Source of the DNA: an uncultured Lachnospiraceae bacterium
Lineage (GTDB): Bacteria; Bacillota; Clostridia; Lachnospirales; Lachnospiraceae
Assembly: GCA_944383835.1 (NCBI GenBank)
Contig: CALWRE010000235.1
Location: 1-44,856, forward strand
Direction: 5' to 3'
DNA: 44,856 nucleotides
Shown here: positions 14,674 through 22,607 of the stretch, in pieces
Layout of the letters: each line of letters begins with the position of its first letter
How positions within the stretch are numbered: the first letter of the stretch is position 1
Program-made: the position numbers and the translations under genes
Notes under the pieces: model-generated
Told to the model about the DNA's origin: nothing
The model's input: only the letters and a program-made list of their open reading frames with translations
Database searches by the model: none

Positions 14674-14701
14674 AGGCCATCCTCACTTATGGGGATGGCC
14701 T
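14674..14701. terminator. Hairpin after dapB
   Basis: AGGCCATCC (14674-14682) pairs with GGATGGCCT (14693-14701). No strong T-run follows in either direction. It lies between convergent genes (dapB and the FakA-C-like gene), so it may terminate both. Confidence 0.5.
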
Positions 14702-14740
14702 TCGCTGTCAAAAATGGGATAAAAGAATAATTGCGGGAAA

Positions 14741-14992
14741 TCAGCCGTGCAGTCCTTCGGTCTGGCGCTCCATATTTTCCACCACGATATCGTAGATATC
14801 GCCCAGGGAAGCGCAGTATTCCAGGACCTTCCAGGGGGTGTTGGTGTGAAAATGAATTTTGATCAGTTCTTCATCGCCGACGGCTAACAGGCAGTCGCCT
14901 TCGATGTTTTTCGTAATATACTCGTTGATATCGTCCTCCGACAGGTTCTCTCCTTCGATCAATAGCTGCGTGTCAAAGCGGTATTCCAGCAT
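14741..14992 (-). CDS. Stand-alone FakA C-terminal-like domain protein
   Basis: 83 residues. The sequence EYRFDTQLLIEGE, then GDCLLAVGDEELIKIHFHTN and VLEYCASLGDIYDIVVENM, matches the last domain of FakA (DhaK-like fatty acid kinase subunit), where the usual form is GDSLVVVGDE..VKVHVHTNDPG. The ATP-binding DhaL-like domain and the middle domain of FakA are absent. The ATG at 14992 is chosen because the domain begins there and its own promoter lies upstream; a longer open frame to 15067 crosses the promoter. In FakA this region contacts FakB. Here its role is unknown; it could bind a FakB/DegV-type fatty-acid carrier without phosphorylating it. The family match is from memory. Confidence 0.6.
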   Translation of the reverse strand: MLEYRFDTQLLIEGENLSEDDINEYITKNIEGDCLLAVGDEELIKIHFHTNTPWKVLEYCASLGDIYDIVVENMERQTEGLHG

Positions 14993-15037
14993 GATTTTTC
15001 CAATCCTTTCTATGTTATTTTTTGGCTTCCGGCTTCG

Positions 15038-15067
15038 ATTATACCATATCGCAGCCAATGGATGCAA
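15038..15067 (-). promoter_or_regulatory. Promoter for the FakA-C-like gene
   Basis: On the minus strand TTGCAT (15067-15062), an 18-base spacer and TATAAT (15043-15038), with TGG just before the -10. This fits a strong SigA promoter about 45 bases before the start. Confidence 0.65.
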
Positions 15068-15162
15068 TTTTCCCTGAAAACTTTTCTTTTTTCTTTTCCT
15101 TTCCTTTAGTATTTGCCGCTAAAACCGTAGTATATAGATGAAGCCGGAAAGGAGGCGCCCCG

Positions 15163-15621
15163 ATGATGGATGATGAAAAAATTATTGCGTTGTTTTTCGA
15201 GCGTTCCGAGCAGGCCATACGGGAATTGGACATTAAATACGGAAAAATTTGTCATACCCTTTCGTATAACATTGTGAAAATTGTTCGGAATATTTCTCTC
15301 AAAATCTATTGGAGAAAGGAAGCGGCTAAACGAAGCGGACATTATACGATTGCCTTAGAGGAAATCGAAGCCTGTATCGCAGACCGGAAAACCGTGGAAA
15401 ATGAAATGGAAGCCAGAGAATTAGCCCGTATCATTGAGAAATTTTTGGATACGCTGACCGTAAAAGAACGCGTCATCTTTATGCGCCGCTATGCGTATGC
15501 AGATACCTATGCAGACATAGCAAGGCGCGTAGGTATATCCAAAAAAAATGTATCCGTCCGGCTTACTCTAATCCGCCGGAAGCTGAAAGAACATTTGATG
15601 GAAAGAGAGGTATTCGTATGA
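15163..15621 (+). CDS. Sigma-70 family factor with an apparent region 2 deletion
   Basis: 152 residues. It opens like the small clostridial sigma factors (EKIIALFFERSEQAIRELDIKYGKICHTLSYNI). At about residue 37 it jumps straight to VKIVRNISLKIYWRKEAAKRSG, which in relatives lies some 40 residues further on. The skipped part normally reads like an EECVNDTYL..W segment and includes the core of region 2 that binds RNA polymerase and melts the -10. Region 4 (about 95-145: LTVKERVIFMRRYAY, YADIARRVGISKKNVSVRLTLIRRKL) is intact. The frame is preserved. RBS GAAAGGAGG precedes the ATG. The next gene starts within its stop (ATGA). It is more AT-rich than its neighbours. It may be a disabled sigma factor or a region-4-only regulator. 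Confidence 0.8.
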   Translation: MMDDEKIIALFFERSEQAIRELDIKYGKICHTLSYNIVKIVRNISLKIYWRKEAAKRSGHYTIALEEIEACIADRKTVENEMEARELARIIEKFLDTLTVKERVIFMRRYAYADTYADIARRVGISKKNVSVRLTLIRRKLKEHLMEREVFV

Positions 15622-16514
15622 ACGCTAAATTGTTTTCCGAAGCCATGAGCGAAGTGGGCGATACGTATTATGAGGAAGCGGCAAACTATTACTGCAAAAA
15701 GCATGGGTGGATAAAGTGGACTGCGATGGCGGCCTGCCTTGCCGCTGTGCTTTTTACTGCCTTTTCCGTTCTTTCTAATTATTCCCGCCAGCAGGGTGCA
15801 CTGCCGCCGGCTCATCCGAACGGAGGGATTGTTGACACCCCCGCTGACAATCCTGCTGACAATCCCGCTGATGATACTGCGTCTGTGACACCGGAAATCC
15901 ACATTCGTTTGAGTAATCTCCATTTCAATGAAATGGAAGGAATTTCAGATGCGGCACTCAAATGGTATGATCCGGAATTATACGATACCGATGTTGTCTG
16001 GGACAAAGACGAAGTGACGGATTATTACGGGAAGGACTTAACGCCGGCGTATATTCCGGACGGATTAACCGCAGCCTCCGGAAACGGTACGGCAAGAGTT
16101 GTCCTTGATAAAGATGGTAAAGTTGCGGAAGATACCGTAAGACTCAATTTTTACCATGACTATTACGAGGACGGAAGCCCGAAGCTGACAGAAGATGTGG
16201 CGGCAGTCAAAGGATTTTCTATTACGGTTTCAAAAATCGGTCTTTTGAATGATTGCTTATATGTTCTGCCGGAAAACGAAGTGAAAACCTCTGACATCGG
16301 CGGAACGGCGGTCACCTTTGGGTATCGTTCCATGCCCTTTGGCCCGTACGATCCTGATACGCACGAACCGTCCGGCTATTATGATATCTATGTGGCCGAA
16401 TTTGAATACGACGGGATCGAATATGAGATCGTCGCGGAACAAATGGAAGCGGAAGAAGTTGTAAAAGTTGTATCGTCTATCATCTATGGGAAAGAAGTAA
16501 TCGTTGAGGAATAA
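15618..16514 (+). CDS. Membrane-anchored partner of the sigma factor, unknown function
   Basis: 298 residues. A cytoplasmic N-terminus (MNAKLFSEAMSEVGDTYYEEA) leads to one membrane helix (about 33-53, WTAMAACLAAVLFTAFSVL) and an extracytoplasmic domain of about 240 residues. Genes of this shape commonly follow small sigma factors in Lachnospiraceae and are presumed anti-sigma factors. The ATGA overlap with the sigma gene implies translational coupling. A short Pro-Ala-Asp-Asn repeat (about 75-88, PADNPADNPADD) forms a linker after the helix. The outer domain (YIPDGLTAASGN, GFSITVSKIG, YRSMPFGPY) is not one I can name. No enzymatic motif is visible. Confidence 0.7.
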   Translation: MNAKLFSEAMSEVGDTYYEEAANYYCKKHGWIKWTAMAACLAAVLFTAFSVLSNYSRQQGALPPAHPNGGIVDTPADNPADNPADDTASVTPEIHIRLSNLHFNEMEGISDAALKWYDPELYDTDVVWDKDEVTDYYGKDLTPAYIPDGLTAASGNGTARVVLDKDGKVAEDTVRLNFYHDYYEDGSPKLTEDVAAVKGFSITVSKIGLLNDCLYVLPENEVKTSDIGGTAVTFGYRSMPFGPYDPDTHEPSGYYDIYVAEFEYDGIEYEIVAEQMEAEEVVKVVSSIIYGKEVIVEE

Positions 16515-16654
16515 ACGATTTTTGCGTTCCGATAATCCAATAGCACAGGACGGGCCGATGCGAAACAAGCAAATGGGCATAAATGGATTATTACTGCGCC
16601 GGAAAAAGGTGCACACTATTCAGAGAGAAACTTTGGAGTAAAGGAGATATGACG

Positions 16655-17011
16655 ATGAAAAAAATGCGAAGCACAATATTAGGACTGACGTTGCTGGCCG
16701 TTGTATTTGCAGCGGCAGGCTGCGGGAACGACCGCAATGAATCCACAGCCGGATCCACCCAAAATCCCACGATGTCCGAGTCCGCACCTGCCGGTTCCAC
16801 AGCTGCAGAGTCCACAGCTGCCGAGTCTGCGGGTACGGAATCCATGGCGCCTGAAACCGCCGGAATGACGGAAACAAATGCCGGGGATACCGGAACGGAT
16901 ATGGATTTGACGGATGGCTTGGATCAGATGGGCGACGATATCTCCCATGCTGCGGACGACCTGATCGATGACTTGACGGAAGGCATGACTGGTACGGACA
17001 GCGGGAGATAA
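16655..17011 (+). CDS. Small Ser/Thr/Ala/Glu-rich lipoprotein
   Basis: 118 residues. A signal peptide ends in a lipobox, LAVVFAAAGC, with cysteine near residue 21. The remainder is low-complexity: GSTAAESTAAESAGTES repeats, then an acidic C-terminus (MDLTDGLDQMGDDISHAADDLIDDLTEGM). The ATG at 16655 is favoured by AAAGGAG eight bases upstream; the ATG at 16649 is too close. It follows the sigma/membrane-protein pair by 140 bases and likely belongs to the same unit. Its role is unknown; surface-exposed flexible lipoproteins of this type are common in this family. Confidence 0.7.
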   Translation: MKKMRSTILGLTLLAVVFAAAGCGNDRNESTAGSTQNPTMSESAPAGSTAAESTAAESAGTESMAPETAGMTETNAGDTGTDMDLTDGLDQMGDDISHAADDLIDDLTEGMTGTDSGR

Positions 17012-17039
17012 TCCGGCCGATATTATTGTATCGGTATGC

Positions 17040-17071
17040 GGGGGCGGCATGGGTTCGGACATGCCGTCCCC
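17040..17071 (+). terminator. GC-rich hairpin after the lipoprotein gene
   Basis: GGGGGCGGCATG (17040-17051) pairs with CATGCCGTCCCC (17060-17071) with one G-T pair. The downstream T content is modest (ACAGTCTTTCTA). It lies between the lipoprotein gene and the convergent truncated sensor gene. Confidence 0.6.
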
Positions 17072-17102
17072 CTGCGTTACAGTCTTTCTACTAAGAGGAA
17101 GG

Positions 17103-18260
17103 CTAAAAGGATGCATCTGGCCAGAGATACTTTCGGATGCGGCTGCGGACAAACAGGAGCATTGCCAGGGTCAGTAATCCGGCTGCGATATAAATGTTCT
17201 GGAGTGCGCTTACGGCGCAGGCAAGCGGATTGCTGCGGATCGCCGTAACCAGGTAAAAATCAATCGTATATTTCCCCGTATCTTGATATTCCGCTTCGCT
17301 GAATGCGGAACCAATCCATCGGTCAAATATCAATAGCTCGTTCAGATCTCCTATGCTGCTGTCAAGATATTCTGCGCTGTCTTTTAACGGCAGTTCCAGT
17401 GTTTCCGTTAAAGCAGCGAGACTGTCATATTCCTGCCCTTTATACGTAAGGGGCTTGCCCGGATAGTCCCACATCTCAGGATAGGTGATGTATACTGTCA
17501 CAAGATCCTGGTCTTTATATTCCTGGCTGCGGTCGAACAGAAGCTGCCATTCCCCTTCTCCGGTTTGATCCACGGCAGAATTAAAAATTGGCGCGTCAGA
17601 GACATAGTGCAGGGTAACCGGTTTTAATTCGCTGCCTTCAAAATAGCCGGAGGCGCGTATCGCTGCGATGTCCCGTAAGCTGTGGGAGTCTGCGTACATA
17701 CTGCGAAACAGGAAATAGGGATCTTCCTGGTTTGACAGACCTTTTCCTTCGCTCATGTTGATCCAGCCATAATGCAGGCCGGCGGCGGTATCCGTTCCTG
17801 CGTCCCACTCCTCCTGGGTGTAGTAGTTGAAGTACAGGATATCTTCTTCGCTGCCGTGCAGAAGGTTTCCGTTGGCGTCGTAGACCAGAACAGCGGTTTC
17901 CAGCGGATAATTGATATCGCGAATCAGTTTGCTCTTTTCTCCGCTGCCGTAGTACCCGCTGGTATAATACGAGGCAGAAACATTATTGCCAATGGCAAGG
18001 AGCATTTGATGTTCCAGGAAGTCCGGCCGTTCGTCCTGATATCTATAGCGGTCGGAAGCAGGATCGTAAAAAGTCGAGAGGAGGCTGTACTGACTGACGG
18101 AATTGGCAAATTCCAAGCTTCTCTGGTACAAAGCGTCGTAGAATTCCTGCGCCGTTACGACAGTAAGGACAACCATGGAAACAAGCCATGTGCCAACAAA
18201 GAAAAAAGTTAAAAGGCAGGTAACTGCGGATATGGATTTGAGTCTGCATCTTCTTTTCAT
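17103..18260 (-). CDS. Sensor domain of a histidine kinase without the kinase part
   Basis: 385 residues. A first membrane helix (about 10-35), an extracytoplasmic domain of about 315 residues, and a second helix (about 352-371, IYIAAGLLTLAMLLF) are followed by only 14 residues, RSRIRKYLWPDASF, then a stop. The layout matches sensor histidine kinases of Lachnospiraceae cut at the start of the HAMP linker; DHp and ATPase domains are missing. The ATG at 18260 has GGGAGGG upstream; the frame is open further but runs into the promoter region of the response regulator. It is divergent from a complete VanRS-like pair. The 3' end abuts the more AT-rich sigma/lipoprotein block, suggesting a past rearrangement. 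It could be a remnant or a signal-binding co-receptor. Confidence 0.7.
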   Translation of the reverse strand: MKRRCRLKSISAVTCLLTFFFVGTWLVSMVVLTVVTAQEFYDALYQRSLEFANSVSQYSLLSTFYDPASDRYRYQDERPDFLEHQMLLAIGNNVSASYYTSGYYGSGEKSKLIRDINYPLETAVLVYDANGNLLHGSEEDILYFNYYTQEEWDAGTDTAAGLHYGWINMSEGKGLSNQEDPYFLFRSMYADSHSLRDIAAIRASGYFEGSELKPVTLHYVSDAPIFNSAVDQTGEGEWQLLFDRSQEYKDQDLVTVYITYPEMWDYPGKPLTYKGQEYDSLAALTETLELPLKDSAEYLDSSIGDLNELLIFDRWIGSAFSEAEYQDTGKYTIDFYLVTAIRSNPLACAVSALQNIYIAAGLLTLAMLLFVRSRIRKYLWPDASF

Positions 18261-18362
18261 GGCTTTATCCCTCCCACTTGGCAAGCGGCTGTCCACGGTG
18301 CTTTGTAAGTATAATAACATACGGGACATATGGACTGCAATCGTAAGAAAAAATAAAAGATA

Positions 18363-18390
18363 TTTGCGGGGAAATGTGGTAGGATAAGAA
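18363..18390 (+). promoter_or_regulatory. Candidate promoter of the VanRS-like operon
   Basis: TTTGCG (18363-18368), a 16-base spacer and TAAGAA (18385-18390) lie about 40 bases before the response regulator start. The match is moderate. Confidence 0.35.
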
Positions 18391-18432
18391 TAGAAATTAC
18401 CTGAAAGCAGAAAGAAAGTGGGAGATTGGGCC

Positions 18433-19134
18433 ATGGCACAGACGAAAATTCTTGTGGTGGATGATGAGAAGGAAATTGCGGATCTGGTGGAGATCTATCT
18501 GGTCAGCGATGGGTATGAGGTATTTAAGGCTGCCAGTGCGGAGGAAGGGCTTGCTGTCCTGGACAAAGAGGATATCAAGCTGGTGCTGCTGGATATTATG
18601 ATGCCCGGTATCGACGGCCTGGAAATGTGTCGCAGGATACGGCGCACGAATAATATTCCGATTATTATGCTCAGCGCAAAATCCTCGGATCTGGATAAGA
18701 TTCTGGGGCTGTCAACCGGGGCGGACGACTATGTAACGAAGCCCTTTAATCCGCTGGAACTGACAGCCAGGGTTAAATCCCAGCTGCGGCGGTACATGGA
18801 GCTCAATCCGGGAGCCGGCCCGGATTCTTCCGGCAGCGTCCTGTGCGTCCGGGGACTGGAGATCAATAAGGACAACCATCAGGTGACGGTTTACGGGGAG
18901 GATGTGAAGCTTACGCCGATTGAGTTTGATATCCTCTATCTGCTGGCGTCCAATCCCGGACGGGTGTTCAGCACCGATGAAATCTTTGAGAAGGTTTGGA
19001 ATGAAAAGGTTTATGAGGCCAACAACACGGTGATGGTCCATATCCGCAGGCTGCGCAGCAAGATGAAAGAGGATACCAGGCAGGATAAGATTATCACGAC
19101 AGTATGGGGAGTGGGGTATAAGATTGAAAAGTAA
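18433..19134 (+). CDS. OmpR/PhoB-type response regulator, VanR-like
   Basis: 233 residues. The receiver domain has ILVVDDE (acidic pair D10-D11), phosphoacceptor D54 in LLDIMMPGIDG, and K103 in VTKPFNPLEL. The C-terminal winged helix (about 130-232) carries LTPIEFDILYLLASNPGRVFS, VMVHIRRLRSKM and the terminal TVWGVGYKIEK. It is closest in style to the VanR regulators. The ATG at 18433 has GGGAG eight bases before it; a GTG at 18418 would add five residues. The partner kinase overlaps its stop codon. It probably controls its own operon, including the ABC transporter downstream. Confidence 0.93.
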   Translation: MAQTKILVVDDEKEIADLVEIYLVSDGYEVFKAASAEEGLAVLDKEDIKLVLLDIMMPGIDGLEMCRRIRRTNNIPIIMLSAKSSDLDKILGLSTGADDYVTKPFNPLELTARVKSQLRRYMELNPGAGPDSSGSVLCVRGLEINKDNHQVTVYGEDVKLTPIEFDILYLLASNPGRVFSTDEIFEKVWNEKVYEANNTVMVHIRRLRSKMKEDTRQDKIITTVWGVGYKIEK

Positions 19135-20290
19135 GAAAGGGGATATCCGAAGCAAATTCCGCCGCCGGGTGCTTTACGATATCGTGGCCAGCGCGGTGAT
19201 CACCTGCGTTGCGGAGGCATTTCTGGTGCTGAATATCAATATAGTGACCGGATTTCTGCGCCAAAACGGGTATCAGTCCGGGCTTCTGGGTATGCGAAGC
19301 GCCGATATCCTTACCTGGATCTTTCTTTATCTTTTGATCGGAATTGCCATTTTCTGCATCAGTTTTCTCCTGCTGCAGGAAAGGGTCGCGAAATATATCG
19401 GGGAAATTTCCGACGCTATGGAGGAAATCTCCGACGGAAACCTTAACCTTTCCCTGGAGGTGAAGGGTGACGACGAGTTTGCCCAGATGGCTTCGAGCCT
19501 GAACCGGATGGCGGAGGATATCCGTGATCTGATGGAGAGGGAGAGGGAGTCGGAGCGGACCAAAAACGAGCTGATTACCAATGTGGCCCACGACCTGCGC
19601 ACTCCTCTGACCTCCGTGATCGGCTATCTGGAGCTTCTCTTGGCGGATAAGGTTCCCTCCGATGAGAAAAGAAAGGAATATCTGCAGGTTACCTACAATA
19701 AGGCCAAGCACCTGGAGCATCTGATTGAGGATTTGTTCGGGTTTACCAAGCTGAATTACGGAAAAATTTCCATGAAGGTGACCCAGGTGGACATTGTGCA
19801 GCTTCTGACGCAGCTGCTGGATGAATTCTATCCGAATTTTTCCGACAGCGATATGCATTATGAGATACACAGCAGCGAGAGAAGCATCCTGTTAAACGGC
19901 GATGGGAACCTCCTGGCCCGCCTTTTTGAAAACCTGATCGGCAACGCGATCAAATACGGGAAAGAGGGAAAGATCGTAAATGTGTATATAAGCCGGAAGG
20001 ACAACATTGCCGTCATATCGGTGGTGAATTATGGGTATGTGATTCCGGCCGATGAGCTGACGCATATCTTTGATAAATTTTACCGGGTGGATCAGGCCCG
20101 TTCCAGTTCGACGGGCGGAACCGGCCTGGGGCTTGCCATAGCAAAAAACATTGTGGAGATGCACGGCGGCTCCATTGAGGCGCGGAGCGATTTAAACGGT
20201 ACGGTATTCGAGGTAAGGCTGCGGACGGATTTTGACGTGAACCGGGAAAATTTTGAATTTCCCGGCAGTCCGGCGCCAGGGAAAGGATAG
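19124..20290 (+). CDS. Sensor histidine kinase, VanS-like
   Basis: 388 residues. Two membrane helices (about 15-40 and 62-86) flank a very short outer loop of about 20 residues, so it probably senses something within the membrane or through a partner. HAMP follows (about 88-138), then the H-box NVAHDLRTPLTSVIGY with H156, N-box NLIGNAIKYG and G-box STGGTGLGLAIAKNIVEMHGG. The start is a TTG that overlaps the end of the regulator gene by 11 bases; no better start exists near the first helix. The full catalytic core is present, so it should be active. The last 16 residues are non-conserved. Confidence 0.92.
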   Translation: MKSKKGDIRSKFRRRVLYDIVASAVITCVAEAFLVLNINIVTGFLRQNGYQSGLLGMRSADILTWIFLYLLIGIAIFCISFLLLQERVAKYIGEISDAMEEISDGNLNLSLEVKGDDEFAQMASSLNRMAEDIRDLMERERESERTKNELITNVAHDLRTPLTSVIGYLELLLADKVPSDEKRKEYLQVTYNKAKHLEHLIEDLFGFTKLNYGKISMKVTQVDIVQLLTQLLDEFYPNFSDSDMHYEIHSSERSILLNGDGNLLARLFENLIGNAIKYGKEGKIVNVYISRKDNIAVISVVNYGYVIPADELTHIFDKFYRVDQARSSSTGGTGLGLAIAKNIVEMHGGSIEARSDLNGTVFEVRLRTDFDVNRENFEFPGSPAPGKG

Positions 20291-20300
20291 GGCAGGCAGA

Positions 20301-22607
20301 ATGAAAAAAAGGCATCTGGCAGTTTTGGCTTTTATGCTGCTGATCTTCTTATGCGCCGGTTTTACGGCGTCGGCCAGTACATTGCAGGAGGGAAAAAACG
20401 CGGCGGAGATCGTATCAGCGCAGATAATCCCTTCGGCTGCTTCGTCCCAGGAGATACCGGTGAAGGTTACCGGCTTGGATGTGGAAATCATCTGGGATGA
20501 GAGCGGAGCCGTCAGGGTGGGCAGAGATCTCCCGATTACGGTGTGCGTAAAGAGCAGCGGCCCTGCGATTGATGGCTATGCGGCCGTCTATGCGCCGGCC
20601 AGCCAGGGAGAATATTATAAAATGGAAGAGAGCCTCAGCGTATCTGCCGGGGAGACAGCCGAGGCGTTTTTTAGTATTCCGGTGGATTACGGGACGGAAA
20701 TGCTTCTGGTCGAATTCCGCGATGCGGACGGAACCCTTTATGCCAGCGAAAAGCTGACGCTGCGGCCGGGCTATGGATACCAGGAGCTCTATGTCGGGGC
20801 GGTGAGCGAAGAAGAGGACGGCTTGGACGTCTTTGACCGGCTGGAGCTTAGCGAATACATGGGGATTACCACCCGGCTCTTCCCCCTCTCGGAGGAAAGC
20901 CTTCCGGACAGAGTCGAGGAATACAGGCTTTACGATATGATTCTGGTTGAAAACCTGGAGGAGATAACCCTGTCGGAACAGCAGCTGGAGAGCCTGGACA
21001 ACTGGGTTTACGAGGGAGGCGTGGCCATTATCGGAAACGGCGGGGCTCTGTCCGCCGCGGCTTCGGAAGGAGAGATGGTCCGGGAGCGCTGGGGAAAGGG
21101 CCTGTATGTATACTGCGTTTCCCCGCTGGGAGAGACGGCGGAGGGCTATGGGAATGAGGAGCAGGCCAGGAATTTCCTCTGCGACGCCATCGGAAGAGAG
21201 AGGCTCACGGCCCTGGAAAACAGCATTCAGATGGGAACCGAGCAGTATTGGAATGCGCGGAACATGACAGCCAGCGTAGACCCGGAGCGCCTGCCCCAGG
21301 TATGGGAGTATGCGGTTGTCCTGGGCGTCTACATCCTTGTTCTGGGGCCGCTTCTGTATGCGGTGCTGAAAAAGAAGGGACGCCAGAGCATGCTCAGGGC
21401 CTCGATGGTTGTTATCTCCCTGTTTTTTGCCGGCGTTATTTATCTGATGGGAAGCCGTACCCGCTTTACCAGCCCTTTTATGAATTACGTTTCGATTCAG
21501 GAGATACACGGCGGGACGGTGAGGGAGACTGCTTTTATCAATGTTAGCTCGCCTTACAATGCGGCGTACAGCTTCCGCGTAAATAAGAGCTTTGATGTGG
21601 CCCCGGTGGTTTCTTACGACTATCAGACAGGAACCTTTGACCCGGAAAATAATATCTGCCAGCTGGCAATCCGTTATGGGGAAGAGGAAACCGAGGTGGA
21701 AATCAATGACGATATCCCTTTTACCGCAGAGTATTTCCGCCTGAGCCGCAGCAGGGATCAGGTGTATGGGGAGGGCTTTTCGGGAGAAATCCATCTGTTC
21801 TGCGGGGAGGTTTCCGGCCGCCTGACCAACGAATCGGAAACCGCCTTTGAGAAGGTGTGCGTCTACGCCGGGGGATTCTTGATCATGGCCGGCGATATGG
21901 AGCCGGGGCAGCAGGTAGATCTGTCGCAGGTTCCGGTGTATTCCGTGCCCGCATACCGGCAGTACGAGATGGTGCAGGCTATTTCCGGCATGAACCGGTT
22001 CGAGACGGCAACGGAAAGCGTGGAGGCTTCGATTGCCGCATGGCGGAATGAGGTCGTCTCCTACTATGTGAACGATACCGTCTCGCGGGAGGATGAGGAC
22101 GCTGTGATTTTCGCCTTCCCTGCCCAGGAGACGGAGGAATTCTTAGAGGGCTCCGATTTCGATGTGAGAGGGGTAACCTTGGTCACCGCGTCGATGGATG
22201 TGGACTATACCAGAGACGGCCAGGTCTACGTCCCTATCCTTTCCCAGGCGCCGGAGGTGCTGCAGGGCAGCTATGACGCCTCCAATCATTCCACCTATCT
22301 GCAGCTGCTTGTGCTCCAGTATGACTTCGGAGATCTATTGGTGGACCGCATATTGATGGAATGGCCGGAGGAGCAGGAAGAGGACAGCTATATGAGGGCC
22401 TTCCGGGGGACGATGGAATTCTATAACTGGGAGACGCAAAGCTATGATCGGATAGAGGCGAAGGAGGAATATGACAGGGAGGAGCTGGAACCCTATCTCA
22501 GTGCGGACAACCATTTGATTGTGCGCTACGAGGACGGGGCGGCGGAAGAATATTCCTATCAGACCCTTCTTCCTGTGCTGAGCCTGGTCGGAAGGGAGAG
22601 GCCATGA
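20301..22607 (+). CDS. Large extracytoplasmic protein with two central membrane helices
   Basis: 768 residues. It has a signal peptide (1-26), an outer N-terminal region of about 300 residues containing a glutamine-amidotransferase-like or DUF4350-like fold (YDMILVENLEEITL, LDNWVYEGGVAIIGNGG), two membrane helices (about 336-355 and 366-384), and an outer C-terminal half. No catalytic motif is evident. It overlaps the ABC ATPase gene (ATGA) and sits between VanS and the transporter, so it probably acts with the transporter as a sensor or accessory subunit. The ATG at 20301 has a weak ribosome site (AGGCAG); the signal peptide begins there, which decides the start. The name beyond a general fold is uncertain. 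Confidence 0.7.
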   Translation: MKKRHLAVLAFMLLIFLCAGFTASASTLQEGKNAAEIVSAQIIPSAASSQEIPVKVTGLDVEIIWDESGAVRVGRDLPITVCVKSSGPAIDGYAAVYAPASQGEYYKMEESLSVSAGETAEAFFSIPVDYGTEMLLVEFRDADGTLYASEKLTLRPGYGYQELYVGAVSEEEDGLDVFDRLELSEYMGITTRLFPLSEESLPDRVEEYRLYDMILVENLEEITLSEQQLESLDNWVYEGGVAIIGNGGALSAAASEGEMVRERWGKGLYVYCVSPLGETAEGYGNEEQARNFLCDAIGRERLTALENSIQMGTEQYWNARNMTASVDPERLPQVWEYAVVLGVYILVLGPLLYAVLKKKGRQSMLRASMVVISLFFAGVIYLMGSRTRFTSPFMNYVSIQEIHGGTVRETAFINVSSPYNAAYSFRVNKSFDVAPVVSYDYQTGTFDPENNICQLAIRYGEEETEVEINDDIPFTAEYFRLSRSRDQVYGEGFSGEIHLFCGEVSGRLTNESETAFEKVCVYAGGFLIMAGDMEPGQQVDLSQVPVYSVPAYRQYEMVQAISGMNRFETATESVEASIAAWRNEVVSYYVNDTVSREDEDAVIFAFPAQETEEFLEGSDFDVRGVTLVTASMDVDYTRDGQVYVPILSQAPEVLQGSYDASNHSTYLQLLVLQYDFGDLLVDRILMEWPEEQEEDSYMRAFRGTMEFYNWETQSYDRIEAKEEYDREELEPYLSADNHLIVRYEDGAAEEYSYQTLLPVLSLVGRERP

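Noticed and set aside
15840-15875. Tandem CCTGCTGACAAT-type repeats
   Set aside because: Only about three in-frame units encoding a PADN linker in the membrane protein; too short for a CRISPR or satellite.
18261-18434. N-terminal extension of the kinase-less sensor gene
   Set aside because: It would overlap the response regulator promoter and start; ATG at 18260 has a good ribosome site right before the first membrane helix.
20415-21794. Long open frame (459 codons) on the minus strand inside the 768-residue protein gene
   Set aside because: Entirely antisense to a gene with signal peptide, membrane helices and operon overlaps; no ribosome site and an amino acid make-up typical of a GC-rich shadow frame.
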